Assembly: GCF_015666175.1 (NCBI RefSeq)
Contig: NZ_JADPIE010000007.1
Span: forward strand, 62,001 to 126,000
DNA: 64,000 nt
Direction of reading: 5' to 3'
Source of the DNA: Halonatronomonas betaini
Lineage (GTDB): Bacteria; Bacillota; Halanaerobiia; Halanaerobiales; Halarsenatibacteraceae
Shown here: positions 34,827 to 43,048 of the stretch, in pieces
Position numbering within the stretch: the first letter of the stretch is position 1
Layout: every line of letters begins with the position of its first letter
Notes under the pieces: generated by a model
The model's input: the letters and a program-made list of their open reading frames with translations, nothing else
What the model was told of the DNA's origin: nothing
Database searches by the model: none
Translations under genes and position numbers: made by a program

Positions 34827-37571
34827 ATGAAAAAACTAACATTTGTATTAGTATTACTTTTAGCTGTTGCAGTTGCAATGCCTGCACAGGCTAACTTCCC
34901 TGATGTGTCCGAAGATCACTGGGCATATGAGGCCGTTGTAGAATTGCAAGCAGCTGGCGTTATCGAAGGTTATCCAGATGGCGAGTTTAAAGGTCAGCAG
35001 AACATGACTCGTTACGAAATGGCTCTAATCATTGCCAGAATGCTAGACGACTTAAACATGCAGCTTGACGCTATGGAGCATGACATTGACGCTCTATATG
35101 CTGAAGTTGACGAACTAAGCGAAGGTCTAACAGCCGCACAGGCTGACGACGTTGCAGCTATCGTTCAGGCCATGCTCGAAGAGTATGTACCTGAAAGAGA
35201 AGAAGGATTAACTGCAGAGCAGTCAGAGCAGGTTGTTAACCTAATTAGAGCTCTAACCGCTGAGTTCAACACTGAGCTAAGAATGCTCCGCGACGATCTT
35301 GGTGCCATGGAAGCATGGGGCGCCGACATCGAAGCTAATCAGGAGCTAATTGCTGATCTTGAAGAAAGAATGGCTGCCGTTGAAACTGTTCAGTTTAGTG
35401 GTAGTTATTCTGTAGACTTCAATCATACTCAGACTTTTGATCATGAAGGTGAAGATTATACATTTGGTACAGATTTAAATTATTACTATCTTCCAGATGT
35501 AGATTCCGCTTTATTAGAAAGAATTATTGAAGATTTTGATGATTTTGAATTTGAATATGATGGCGAAGAAGACGAATATGTTTTAACTGATGAAGATGAT
35601 GAGGTTATAGCAACATTTGATACCGCTAGAGATGTTTGGTATTATGTAGTATCTCAGGAAATTGAAGCAATCATGACTGACTCAGATAATGAAAATTATG
35701 TTGCTTATGATGCTGAAGAAGATGGAGATAGATTATACACTTCATTTGACGATCACTTAGCAGCAGCTGTTAAAGCTTTCAATGAAAATGTTGCTCCATT
35801 AAGTTCATTAAGAATTCAGGAAGATACTTCTGATGATCTTGCACTACCTGGTTGGGCATCAGCTACTGAATTTACTGGTTTAGAAAAATCAACTGGTTTC
35901 AGTCAGCTACTAGAATTACAAATGGATATTAGAACTGACTTCTTTGATGCTACCGTAGACCTTGATATCGAGGGAACAGATGAAGAGGTTGCACTTTCTA
36001 GCGCTGGTCTTGAGTTAGAAAATGACTTCTTAAAAGGCGTTTATGGTACAAGTAATACTGTATCATTAAATAAATTTGCCGTAGATAGCGAAACTGTTAA
36101 TGGTGTAACTGTAGAATTTAAAGAATGGGATGTTAATACATTCTTTGGTCACTTAAGTGAAACCACTGGTGCAGATGAGACCGATCAGTTTGTATCAGAT
36201 TATGATGAAGTTGATGAACTAGATGAAGATTTTGAAGATGACTTCTTTGTAATTGGTAATGAAGACTATAGTGCTTACTTTACTCAGGGTCTAGATGATC
36301 AAGTAACTAATAACTATTATTTAATGGGCGCTGACACTAATATTAGTCTTGCTGACTTTAATATTAGAGCTGGAGCAGCTATGCGTTCAGACAGATATGA
36401 TTTCACTGCTGATTCCAATAGAGCAGTTGTTACTCTAGGTACTGGTGCTGTTATCGATAACTTGAGTCTTGATGTAGATGCTGCATTTAGCATGGAGCCA
36501 TTTGCTGATGACTTAAATCTTGGTACAGCAATAGTTGCTAGTGGAGATGCTGATGTAGAAGATGTTGCTAAGATTGATGCAGAATTACGCTGGAAGAACG
36601 ATACATTCGAAGACCTGTATGGTGCAGATGCACACTTCGATTATGATGATGCGGATAGATTTGATACTGGTATTCCAGAAGATGGATTTGCTCTTAACTT
36701 AGGTGTAGAGCAGCAGTTTGTTGATCTGTTTGACGGTTATGTAAACTTCGATCTTTATGATGAAGACTGGAGACTTACTGTTGGTGGCGGAATCGATGAC
36801 CTATTAATCGATGGTCTATCAGGTACTGCTAGCTTCCAGAGATTACATGAAGCTCCAGACGAAGATACTGATACCATTAAAGCAGCTGGTGTTTATGATG
36901 TAGATCCTATTGAATTAGGTCTGAACTTCCAGATGGTTATGTTAGAAGAAGGTCGTACAGATGTTGATGGTCAGGAACAATCAGCTGATGAGTTAACATT
37001 TGGTGCTAATGGTAGCTTCGCAGCAATGGATTATCTAACATTGAACGCAAGTTATGAGTTAGTTCAAAACTTAGGTAATTATGATGCAGCTGACTTTGAT
37101 GACATTGATGAAGATCTTTCAAAGCAGACTATTGGCTTTGGTGCAGATCTTGTAGACTTTGAAGTAATCGAAAACTTAACTCTAAATGCCGGTGCATCAT
37201 ATGAAATGATTACTGGTTATGAATTCGATTATACTGAAGAAGCCGATGCTACTGATTATGCTGATGCTGTAGAAGAAGCATGGGCTGCAGATACACTTGA
37301 TGTGAATACTATTTCCGCTAATGTAGGTCTAGAATATGTTATGGGTAGAGCTACTTTCGGTAACAATTTTGAATTCACCAATAAAACTGGTGATGCCGTT
37401 TCTGATGGTAACCTATTTGATAATACATTCAGCCTAGATTATGAACTAGTTCAAGATGTTGAGTTTACTTCTAGCTGGCAGGAAAGACTATTCAGATTCA
37501 GTGATGATGATAACGCTGATGATGATTGGTCAACTAGAGAAATCAAAGCTGGTGTCAGCATAGACTTTTAA
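34827..37571 (+). CDS. OmpM-like SLH-domain outer-membrane porin
   Basis: A 914-residue major envelope protein. A signal peptide ends at AQA (about 22). A single SLH domain follows at about 23-76 (FPDVSEDHWAYEAVVELQAAG, GYPDGEFKG, NMTRYEMALIIARML), then a periplasmic coiled coil (about 78-190) and a large Asp/Gly-rich beta-barrel ending in SIDF with a terminal Phe. In diderm Firmicutes OmpM holds the outer membrane to the wall by SLH binding to modified peptidoglycan and is an abundant pore. It has its own strong promoter, long leader and terminator. Asp codons in the first 190 residues are mostly GAC (10 of 15), whereas in the barrel they are largely GAT, suggesting a mosaic gene. The barrel is unusually acidic. 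Confidence 0.88.
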   Translation: MKKLTFVLVLLLAVAVAMPAQANFPDVSEDHWAYEAVVELQAAGVIEGYPDGEFKGQQNMTRYEMALIIARMLDDLNMQLDAMEHDIDALYAEVDELSEGLTAAQADDVAAIVQAMLEEYVPEREEGLTAEQSEQVVNLIRALTAEFNTELRMLRDDLGAMEAWGADIEANQELIADLEERMAAVETVQFSGSYSVDFNHTQTFDHEGEDYTFGTDLNYYYLPDVDSALLERIIEDFDDFEFEYDGEEDEYVLTDEDDEVIATFDTARDVWYYVVSQEIEAIMTDSDNENYVAYDAEEDGDRLYTSFDDHLAAAVKAFNENVAPLSSLRIQEDTSDDLALPGWASATEFTGLEKSTGFSQLLELQMDIRTDFFDATVDLDIEGTDEEVALSSAGLELENDFLKGVYGTSNTVSLNKFAVDSETVNGVTVEFKEWDVNTFFGHLSETTGADETDQFVSDYDEVDELDEDFEDDFFVIGNEDYSAYFTQGLDDQVTNNYYLMGADTNISLADFNIRAGAAMRSDRYDFTADSNRAVVTLGTGAVIDNLSLDVDAAFSMEPFADDLNLGTAIVASGDADVEDVAKIDAELRWKNDTFEDLYGADAHFDYDDADRFDTGIPEDGFALNLGVEQQFVDLFDGYVNFDLYDEDWRLTVGGGIDDLLIDGLSGTASFQRLHEAPDEDTDTIKAAGVYDVDPIELGLNFQMVMLEEGRTDVDGQEQSADELTFGANGSFAAMDYLTLNASYELVQNLGNYDAADFDDIDEDLSKQTIGFGADLVDFEVIENLTLNAGASYEMITGYEFDYTEEADATDYADAVEEAWAADTLDVNTISANVGLEYVMGRATFGNNFEFTNKTGDAVSDGNLFDNTFSLDYELVQDVEFTSSWQERLFRFSDDDNADDDWSTREIKAGVSIDF

Positions 37572-37600
37572 TCTCAACTAAAATAGAACGTATATCAAAA

Positions 37601-37631
37601 GGGTCTCACCTCTGGGTGGGGCTCTTTTTTT
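37601..37631 (+). terminator. Rho-independent terminator of the ompM-like gene
   Basis: GGGTCTCACC pairs with GGTGGGGCTC over ten base pairs (three G-U) around the tetraloop TCTG, followed by seven T. It lies 29 bases after the stop. Confidence 0.93.
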
Positions 37632-37797
37632 ATTTGCACTAGCTGGTTATTGACTTTTTTGAATTAACCTGATATAGTATAATGAATATAAATGAATTCT
37701 TATTTATGATTTTGTAGTTTCAGCTCTTTATAGTCATCAATTTTAAAAGTTTGTATAGGAGATTATTAGTTTTATATGAATGAATATAGGATAGAAG

Positions 37798-37874
37798 CCG
37801 GAGCTGACCCGGAGGAATCCCGGAGCAAACCCGGAGAAGTCCTGGAGCAATTATGGAGGATATCTGGAGATTAT
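37798..37874 (+). repeat. tandem 11-bp repeat array A, seven units
   Basis: Seven consecutive 11-base units with core CCGGAG (CCGGAGCTGAC, CCGGAGGAATC, CCGGAGCAAAC, CCGGAGAAGTC, then CTGGAG, ATGGAG, CTGGAG variants). Phasing is exact and units decay toward the 3' end. Eleven bases is about one helical turn, so the cores face one side of the DNA. Confidence 0.85.
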
Positions 37875-37973
37875 TGCAATTAATTATTTGAAAATGGGAT
37901 AGATTTTTTTTGGATTTTCGAAAGAGTTTTAAAGGGTATCTGGAATAAATCTTTAAGGTTAATTTAATAAGAA

Positions 37974-38072
37974 GCGAATCTAGAGCGTAACTATAGCGAA
38001 TCTAAAGCGAATCTAGACCGAATCTAGACCGAATCAATAGCGAACCTGAACCGAAGCCAGACCGAAGAATGA
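37974..38072 (+). repeat. tandem 11-bp repeat array B, nine units
   Basis: Nine exact-length 11-base units with core (G/C)CGAA-CTA-A, such as GCGAATCTAGA, GCGAATCTAAA, CCGAATCTAGA (twice), CCGAATCAATA, GCGAACCTGAA and CCGAAGCCAGA. It has a different core from array A but the same 11-base period, 100 bases downstream. It is not a multiple of three, so a coding origin is unlikely. Confidence 0.85.
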
Positions 38073-38155
38073 TCGTATTTAGGCTGGTTTAGAATTGAAT
38101 TAATTTAATATGAATTATGTTCCTGGCCTGAGTGAGATAGGTCAGGATTTTTTAT

Positions 38156-38391
38156 GCATGGATAGCTCAGAACCAGGGCATCGAGGTCGTCTTGCTGATC
38201 TTTCATTTTATTACGCATTGTCAGCTCAGCAATAGGGTATCTAACCCGTCGCACTGAAATCTCTTTTTAAAACGAATGGATATTTCAGCACTAAGACATC
38301 GATGGCGTCTCACTGAACTTTCTTTTATAAACGCATGGATAGTTCAGCATTAGAACATCGAGTTCGTCAACTTTGTGAAATTTGTTAAGAG
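38156..38391 (+). repeat. four tandem copies of a 59-bp hairpin-forming repeat
   Basis: Four direct copies, each exactly 59 bases (38156, 38215, 38274, 38333), opening GCATGGATAG-TCAG or a close variant and ending in a T-rich stretch before the next copy; copy 4 is degenerate at its 3' end. Copies 1-3 can form an outer TCAG/CTGA stem. The inner hairpin has loop ATC(G/T)A with changing but pairing arms: GGGT/ACCC in copy 2 and GAAC/GTTC in copy 4. The first 25 bases also look like a tRNA D-arm (ATAGCTCAG...), but no complete tRNA is present. Confidence 0.85.
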
Positions 38392-38478
38392 ATACCGTTT
38401 GGTAACCGTCGGGTAACCGGCAGGTGGTTTTTTATCTGGTGTTTTTATGATACTATATACCCAGGAGGTATTAATTTG

Positions 38479-39036
38479 ATGAATAGAAGAATTGTTGTTA
38501 TTGGAATTATAGTTGGTCTGGTATTTGGAGCCGGTTTATTTACTGGTGGTGCTGGAATTGCAGGTGTTGCAGAGGCTGAAGCCCCTGAGGGATATCTGGA
38601 GTATACGGAGAATGACTATTTTGAGATTTATTATCCTGGGAATTTTTCTGTTGATACTGAGATTGATGAGTTTATAGAGATTGTTTATTTTTATCAGGTA
38701 GTTGATGACAGGTTTAATCCTAATATAAATGTTGTGGTGGAAAAGGGTGTTGATCTTGAGGTTGAGGAGTATCTTGAGGCTAACCTGGAGAACCTTGATT
38801 ATCAGTTTCCTGATTTTGAACTTGAGCAGGAGCCAGAGAGTTTTGAAGTTGACGGTTATGATGGCAAGAAAATAGTGTATCAGGTTGACGCTGAAGAGGG
38901 TTTAATTAATTTTGAGCAGATATTAATTACGACCGGGGATAATGCCTTTGTAATAACATATGCAAATCTGGTGAAGTATGCTGAAGATAATAGAGAAGAA
39001 TTTGAGAATATGGTTGAAAATTTTGTAATTAGGTAA
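38479..39036 (+). CDS. secreted PsbP/DUF1795-like protein
   Basis: About 185 residues with an N-terminal hydrophobic export signal (VVIGIIVGLVFGAGLF) and an Ala/Glu-rich cleavage region near AEAEA. The mature part resembles PsbP/DUF1795 (MOG1-like fold): YTENDYFEIYYPGNF, FNPNINVVVEKG, DGYDGKKIVYQVDAEEG, then ILITTGDNAFVITYAN. Members are small periplasmic or lipid-anchored proteins of unclear function; no lipobox is visible here. ATG 38479 follows AGGAGG by ten bases, with TTG 38476 also possible. It stands alone between the repeat region and the nucleotidase genes. Confidence 0.7.
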   Translation: MNRRIVVIGIIVGLVFGAGLFTGGAGIAGVAEAEAPEGYLEYTENDYFEIYYPGNFSVDTEIDEFIEIVYFYQVVDDRFNPNINVVVEKGVDLEVEEYLEANLENLDYQFPDFELEQEPESFEVDGYDGKKIVYQVDAEEGLINFEQILITTGDNAFVITYANLVKYAEDNREEFENMVENFVIR

Positions 39037-39127
39037 ATAAATTACTTGTTTAAACTATGAAATTTTGTTATTATTAAGATGCGATGATAAACTTTTTGAA
39101 CTATATATAAAAACAGGAGGAATAGAG

Positions 39128-40057
39128 ATGAAGCTAACCAGAAAGTTATTGATTATTAGTTTTGTTATGGTTTTTGCTGTAATGTCAATTAGTATGGTTG
39201 GTTACGGGGCTGGCGATGATCTGATTGTGTTGCATACCAATGATATTCATGGCCGGATTGAGATTGGCGATGACTATATGGGATTTCCCTATATAGCCTC
39301 TGTAATCGAGGAGTATCGTCAGAATTATGAGCATGTGCTGGTAATGGATGCCGGCGATACGATTCATGGCAGACCGATTACTGACAGACTTTATGGTGAG
39401 AGTACTGTTGAGCTTATGAACTTTATCGGCTATGATGTGATGGTTCCTGGAAATCACGATTTTAACTTTGGTTATGAGCGGTTACTTGAGTTAGAAGAGA
39501 TAATGGAATTTGATCTTGTAGCTGCCAATGTTGAAAAAGACGGGGAATTGCTATTTAATCCTTATGTGATCCGGGAGGTTGGCGATTATACTATCGGTAT
39601 TTTTGGTTTAGCCACTTCTGCGACTTATAGTACTACCCATCCTGATAATATAAGGGGCATAGATTTCACTGATATGGCTGAGGCTACTGAAAGGTATGTC
39701 GATGTCTTAAGAAACGATTATGGGGTCGATATGGTGATTGGATTGGGCCATATAGGGTTGAGTGCCTCCTCTGATGTTGTAACTCAGGTTGCCGGGGTAG
39801 ATCTTTTTGTTGATGGCCACAGTCATAGCCTTTTAAGAGAAGGCGAATGGCATGATGATACATTGATTGTCCAGGCCAATGAGTATACCAAGTATTTAGG
39901 TAAGGTTGAAATTGGGCTTGGTGCTGATAGGCCAGAGATGACTGCATCAGTTATGGCTTTTGAAGATGTTACAGCTGAATTTAATCCAAATGAAGAAGTT
40001 ATAACAATGCTTGATGATTTTAGAGCTGAAGTTCGGAGAATAATGCTCGGTAATTAA
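39128..40057 (+). CDS. 5'-nucleotidase metallophosphoesterase domain protein (UshA N-terminal half only)
   Basis: A 309-residue secreted calcineurin-like phosphoesterase. A signal peptide ends near VGYGA, then the metal motifs of the UshA/5'-nucleotidase family: LHTNDIHGRI, MDAGDTIHGRP, PGNHDFNFG, IGLGHIGL and VDGHSHSLL. It stops where UshA continues into its C-terminal substrate-binding domain, which is encoded separately in the two following genes. ATG 39128 is seven bases after AGGAGG; the longer frame upstream has no ribosome site. It probably hydrolyses extracellular nucleotides with one of those proteins as partner. Confidence 0.85.
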   Translation: MKLTRKLLIISFVMVFAVMSISMVGYGAGDDLIVLHTNDIHGRIEIGDDYMGFPYIASVIEEYRQNYEHVLVMDAGDTIHGRPITDRLYGESTVELMNFIGYDVMVPGNHDFNFGYERLLELEEIMEFDLVAANVEKDGELLFNPYVIREVGDYTIGIFGLATSATYSTTHPDNIRGIDFTDMAEATERYVDVLRNDYGVDMVIGLGHIGLSASSDVVTQVAGVDLFVDGHSHSLLREGEWHDDTLIVQANEYTKYLGKVEIGLGADRPEMTASVMAFEDVTAEFNPNEEVITMLDDFRAEVRRIMLGN

Positions 40058-40115
40058 ATGTTTTGATTATGCTGGTTTCAATGGAACTAAAAATATAAAT
40101 TTGGAGGGATTGTTA

Positions 40116-40778
40116 ATGCGTAAAAGAAATTTAGGAATTATTGTAGTTGCTTTGGTTTTAGCTTTTGTCTTTACAGTTGGTCAGGCTCAGGCTCTTGATA
40201 CTGAGATTGGTGAGACTGAAATATTGCTGGTAGGGGCAAGAGAACATGTTAGAACCAACGAGACTAATCTTGCGAACATGATTACTGATATGATGAGAGA
40301 CCTAACCGGTGCAGATATAGCTATTACTAATGGTGGCGGTATCCGTGATTCAGTTGATGTTGGTCCGATTACTTTAGAAGATGCCCTTGATATTCATCCA
40401 TTTGAAAATGTTATTGTTACCCAGGAGTTAACTGGCGAGCAGCTCTGGGCAGCTCTTGAAAATGGCGTAAGTCAGTTCCCTGAGCATGATGGCCGCTTCT
40501 TGCAGGTTAGTGGAATTAGATTTGCCTTTGATCCAGCAGAACCATCTGGCGAAAGAGTTCAGTGGGTCCATTTTGACGGTGAAGATCTAGATATGGATGC
40601 TACCTATGTTGTAGCTACCAATGATTTCATGGCTTCAGGTGGCGATGAGTTTGATATGCTAGAAGAAGCTGGAGTTTTAGAAGAATTTGTTGCTCTTGAT
40701 GAAGCATTGATAGATCACTTCCAGGAAAATAGTCCTGTACAGCCTAGAGTTACAGGTAGAATAACTATTCTTGAATAA
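40116..40778 (+). CDS. stand-alone 5'-nucleotidase C-terminal domain protein (copy 1)
   Basis: A 220-residue secreted protein with signal peptide (cleavage near AQA). The mature part is the 5'-nucleotidase C-terminal (5_nucleotid_C) domain alone: VRTNETNLANMITDMMRD, ITNGGGIRDSVDVGPITLEDAL, FENVIVTQELTGEQLWAALENG, FLQVSGIRFAFD, then TNDFMASGGDEFDML. The NGGGIRD loop and the GGDxF segment bind the nucleoside base in UshA. No phosphoesterase domain is attached; the separate one is just upstream. ATG 40116 follows GGAGGG by seven bases. Confidence 0.85.
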   Translation: MRKRNLGIIVVALVLAFVFTVGQAQALDTEIGETEILLVGAREHVRTNETNLANMITDMMRDLTGADIAITNGGGIRDSVDVGPITLEDALDIHPFENVIVTQELTGEQLWAALENGVSQFPEHDGRFLQVSGIRFAFDPAEPSGERVQWVHFDGEDLDMDATYVVATNDFMASGGDEFDMLEEAGVLEEFVALDEALIDHFQENSPVQPRVTGRITILE

Positions 40779-40802
40779 ATTATCAATTACCTGTAAGTTA
40801 TT

Positions 40803-40850
40803 AGCTGTCATTATTATGTAGATTATAAGCTGACAGCTGTTAGCTATAAT
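40803..40850 (+). promoter_or_regulatory. inverted repeat overlapping a candidate promoter
   Basis: AGCTGTCA (40803-40810) and TGACAGCT (40831-40838) form an 8-bp inverted repeat spaced by 20 bases, followed by a -10-like TATAAT at 40845-40850. It could be an operator for the second nucleotidase C-domain gene. The -35 is not convincing. Confidence 0.4.
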
Positions 40851-40891
40851 AAATAAGAATCTTTAAAAACTATATTAGGAGGGGTTTATTG

Positions 40892-41566
40892 ATGAAGTTA
40901 AATCGTAAGTATTTATCAATCTCAGTAATTGCTATTTTTGTCTTTGCTTCAATCTTTATGGCTGCTAATGTTGAGGCTCTCGATACTGTTATCGGGCAGA
41001 CCGATATTAGCCTGAATGGAGAAAGACAGCATGTGAGAACCCAGGAAACCAATCTTGGAAATTTAGTTACTGATATTATTCGCTGGAATACTGGTGCTGA
41101 CATAGCTGTATATAACGGTGGAGGTATCCGTGATTCAGCTGATTTAGGCGACATTACCCTTGAAGATGCTATTGAAATTTTAGCCTTTGATAATGAGGTT
41201 GTCTCACTTGAGATGACAGGTCTCAATATTAAAAGGATGCTGGAGCATGCTGTAAGTGATTACCCTGAAGTATCTGGTAAATTCTTGCAGGTCAGTGGTT
41301 TGAGATTCTATTTTGATGCTGATGCTGAGCCTGGTAATAGGGTAAAGGATATTTATGTCGGTGGCCAGCGTTTAAGATTTAGAGAAACTTATGAAGTTGC
41401 CACTAATGATTTCCTAGCTGCCGGTGGCGATGAGTATTATATGATGGAAGAATCAAGACAGCTGATGACCTTCGGTACCAGAGATCAGGCTATGTTTATT
41501 GAGTACATTCAGGATAACAGCCCGCTCTTCCCGGTTGTAGAGGGTAGAATAGTTGTTATGGACTAG
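40892..41566 (+). CDS. stand-alone 5'-nucleotidase C-terminal domain protein (copy 2)
   Basis: A 224-residue paralogue of the preceding protein with the same layout: signal peptide, then VRTQETNLGNLVTDIIRW, VYNGGGIRDSADLGDITLEDAI, KFLQVSGLRFYFDAD, TNDFLAAGGDEYYMM. Sequence is clearly diverged between the copies, so this is an old duplication. It follows a 110-base gap with its own candidate promoter. ATG 40892 lies seven bases after AGGAGGGG. A terminator follows, separating it from the haem operon. Confidence 0.85.
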   Translation: MKLNRKYLSISVIAIFVFASIFMAANVEALDTVIGQTDISLNGERQHVRTQETNLGNLVTDIIRWNTGADIAVYNGGGIRDSADLGDITLEDAIEILAFDNEVVSLEMTGLNIKRMLEHAVSDYPEVSGKFLQVSGLRFYFDADAEPGNRVKDIYVGGQRLRFRETYEVATNDFLAAGGDEYYMMEESRQLMTFGTRDQAMFIEYIQDNSPLFPVVEGRIVVMD

Positions 41567-41595
41567 AGATTCATTTTAAGATAATTTATTAAATT

Positions 41596-41631
41596 AACCG
41601 GTCCTGCCATTAATTGGTGGGGTCGGTTTTT
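41596..41631 (+). terminator. Rho-independent terminator
   Basis: A 14-bp stem with G-U pairs (AACCGGTCCTGCCA with TGGTGGGGTCGGTT, loop TTAAT) runs into a T-run. It separates the nucleotidase genes from the haem operon. Confidence 0.88.
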
Positions 41632-41734
41632 ATATGTTATGATATTTATATGATATGATAATAGGGCAGGAATATGATCTATTATCTAGAATAAGTATTA
41701 ATAGCATGTTACTTTATTAACAGGAGGGCTTTTT

Positions 41735-43048
41735 ATGGGGGAGCGTTTAATCCTATTAGGGTTAAATCATAAAACTGCTTCAGTTGCGACCAGGGAGAAG
41801 GTTGCCTTTTCTGAGGCTGAAAAGATTGAATTTATAGGTAACTTAACAGATTGTCATTTCTGCAATGGGGCAGTTATCCTTGCTACCTGTAACAGGACTG
41901 AAATCTATATGAGTACTGAGGATATCTCTGATGGCAGGAAGTTATTGATTAATAATCTTGAGGGTTATTTGAATGAAGATATCAGGGATTGTACATATTT
42001 TTTAACGGATGATGAAATTGCAAATCACTTATTTGAGGTTGCCACTGGCCTGGATTCCATGATTCAGGGGGAACCACAGATTTTAGGACAGGTTCGGGAG
42101 GCCTATGAGTTTTCTGCTGGCCGGGGCTTCTGTTCTACATATTTGCATGAGTTATTTAACCGGGCTATTAGAACTGGAAAAAGGGCCAGGTCTGAAACAG
42201 GTATCAGTGAAAAGGCTGCCTCGGTGGCCTATGCTGCTGTTGAATTATTAAAGGGCGAGGTTAGTGATATCAGGGATTCTAAGGTGCTGGTAATTGGAGC
42301 CGGTGAGATGGGGCAGATAGTTTTGAAGAATCTGCTCAAACTGGAGCTTAAGGAGCTGGCGATAACTAATCGGACCAGGGCCAGAATTCAGGATTTTATA
42401 CAGGGGGAAGCTGTGAAAGATGATTTTGCAAACTGCAGTGCTTTAAAAGTTGTTGACTGGGATGATAAGATAAAGAAGATAAATGAATATGATATTGTGG
42501 TAAGTTCAACAAATGCGCCCCATCCTGTTTTATATGGAGATAGGGTTATTCCTGAATTGGAAATGGGGAAGAGACAGCTGCCGTTATATATGATTGATCT
42601 GGCGATGCCCAGGGATATTGAGGCTGCTATTGGGGAAATTGAGAATGTTGAGCTTTATATGCTTGATGATCTCCAGGAGATAGTTGCTGAAAATATGAAA
42701 TTTAGAGAGAATGAATGTGAGGCTGTCTATGGGATAATTGCTGAAGAGAAGCTGGACTGGCAGGATTGGTGCCAGACCAGAAAGGCTGTGCCGTTGATAA
42801 AGAAGTTGAGTAATAAGGCCCGGGAGATAAGTAGAGAAGAAGAGAACCGGGCTATTAATAATCTTGAGGGTTGTAATGACCAGGAGACTATTAAGGAGAT
42901 GGGCTATAGAATTATCAATCGGCTTTTGCATCACCCCAGGATCAGGTTAAAGGAAATGCTGCAGGAAGCTGATTCTGCCGAGGAAGAAGAACGAATACTG
43001 GAGATAGCTTTTAATTTGTTCGGTCTGGAAAATGAGGGTGGTAATTAA
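41735..43048 (+). CDS. hemA: glutamyl-tRNA reductase
   Basis: First enzyme of tetrapyrrole synthesis by the C5 route, 437 residues, cytoplasmic. Motifs: GLNHKTASVATREKVAF at the N-terminus, the catalytic Cys in ILATCNRTEIY (about residue 53), QGEPQILGQVREAYE, the NADPH-binding VIGAGEMGQ and a C-terminal dimerisation helix. It is the first gene of the haem operon; the stop and the start of the next gene overlap as TAATG. It pairs with hemL at the end of the same operon. Confidence 0.97.
   Translation: MGERLILLGLNHKTASVATREKVAFSEAEKIEFIGNLTDCHFCNGAVILATCNRTEIYMSTEDISDGRKLLINNLEGYLNEDIRDCTYFLTDDEIANHLFEVATGLDSMIQGEPQILGQVREAYEFSAGRGFCSTYLHELFNRAIRTGKRARSETGISEKAASVAYAAVELLKGEVSDIRDSKVLVIGAGEMGQIVLKNLLKLELKELAITNRTRARIQDFIQGEAVKDDFANCSALKVVDWDDKIKKINEYDIVVSSTNAPHPVLYGDRVIPELEMGKRQLPLYMIDLAMPRDIEAAIGEIENVELYMLDDLQEIVAENMKFRENECEAVYGIIAEEKLDWQDWCQTRKAVPLIKKLSNKAREISREEENRAINNLEGCNDQETIKEMGYRIINRLLHHPRIRLKEMLQEADSAEEEERILEIAFNLFGLENEGGN

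Noticed and set aside
37776-37883. A 35-codon ORF running through array A.
   Set aside because: It has no ribosome site at proper distance (AGGAG is about 14 bases away) and the 11-base repeat shifts frame each unit, so the frame is probably accidental.
38156-38391. tRNA genes.
   Set aside because: Only D-arm-like sequence is present; no complete cloverleaf, T-arm (GGTTCGA) or 7-bp acceptor stem is found.
38156-38391. CRISPR array.
   Set aside because: Units are contiguous direct copies of 59 bases with graded divergence, not identical repeats with unique spacers.
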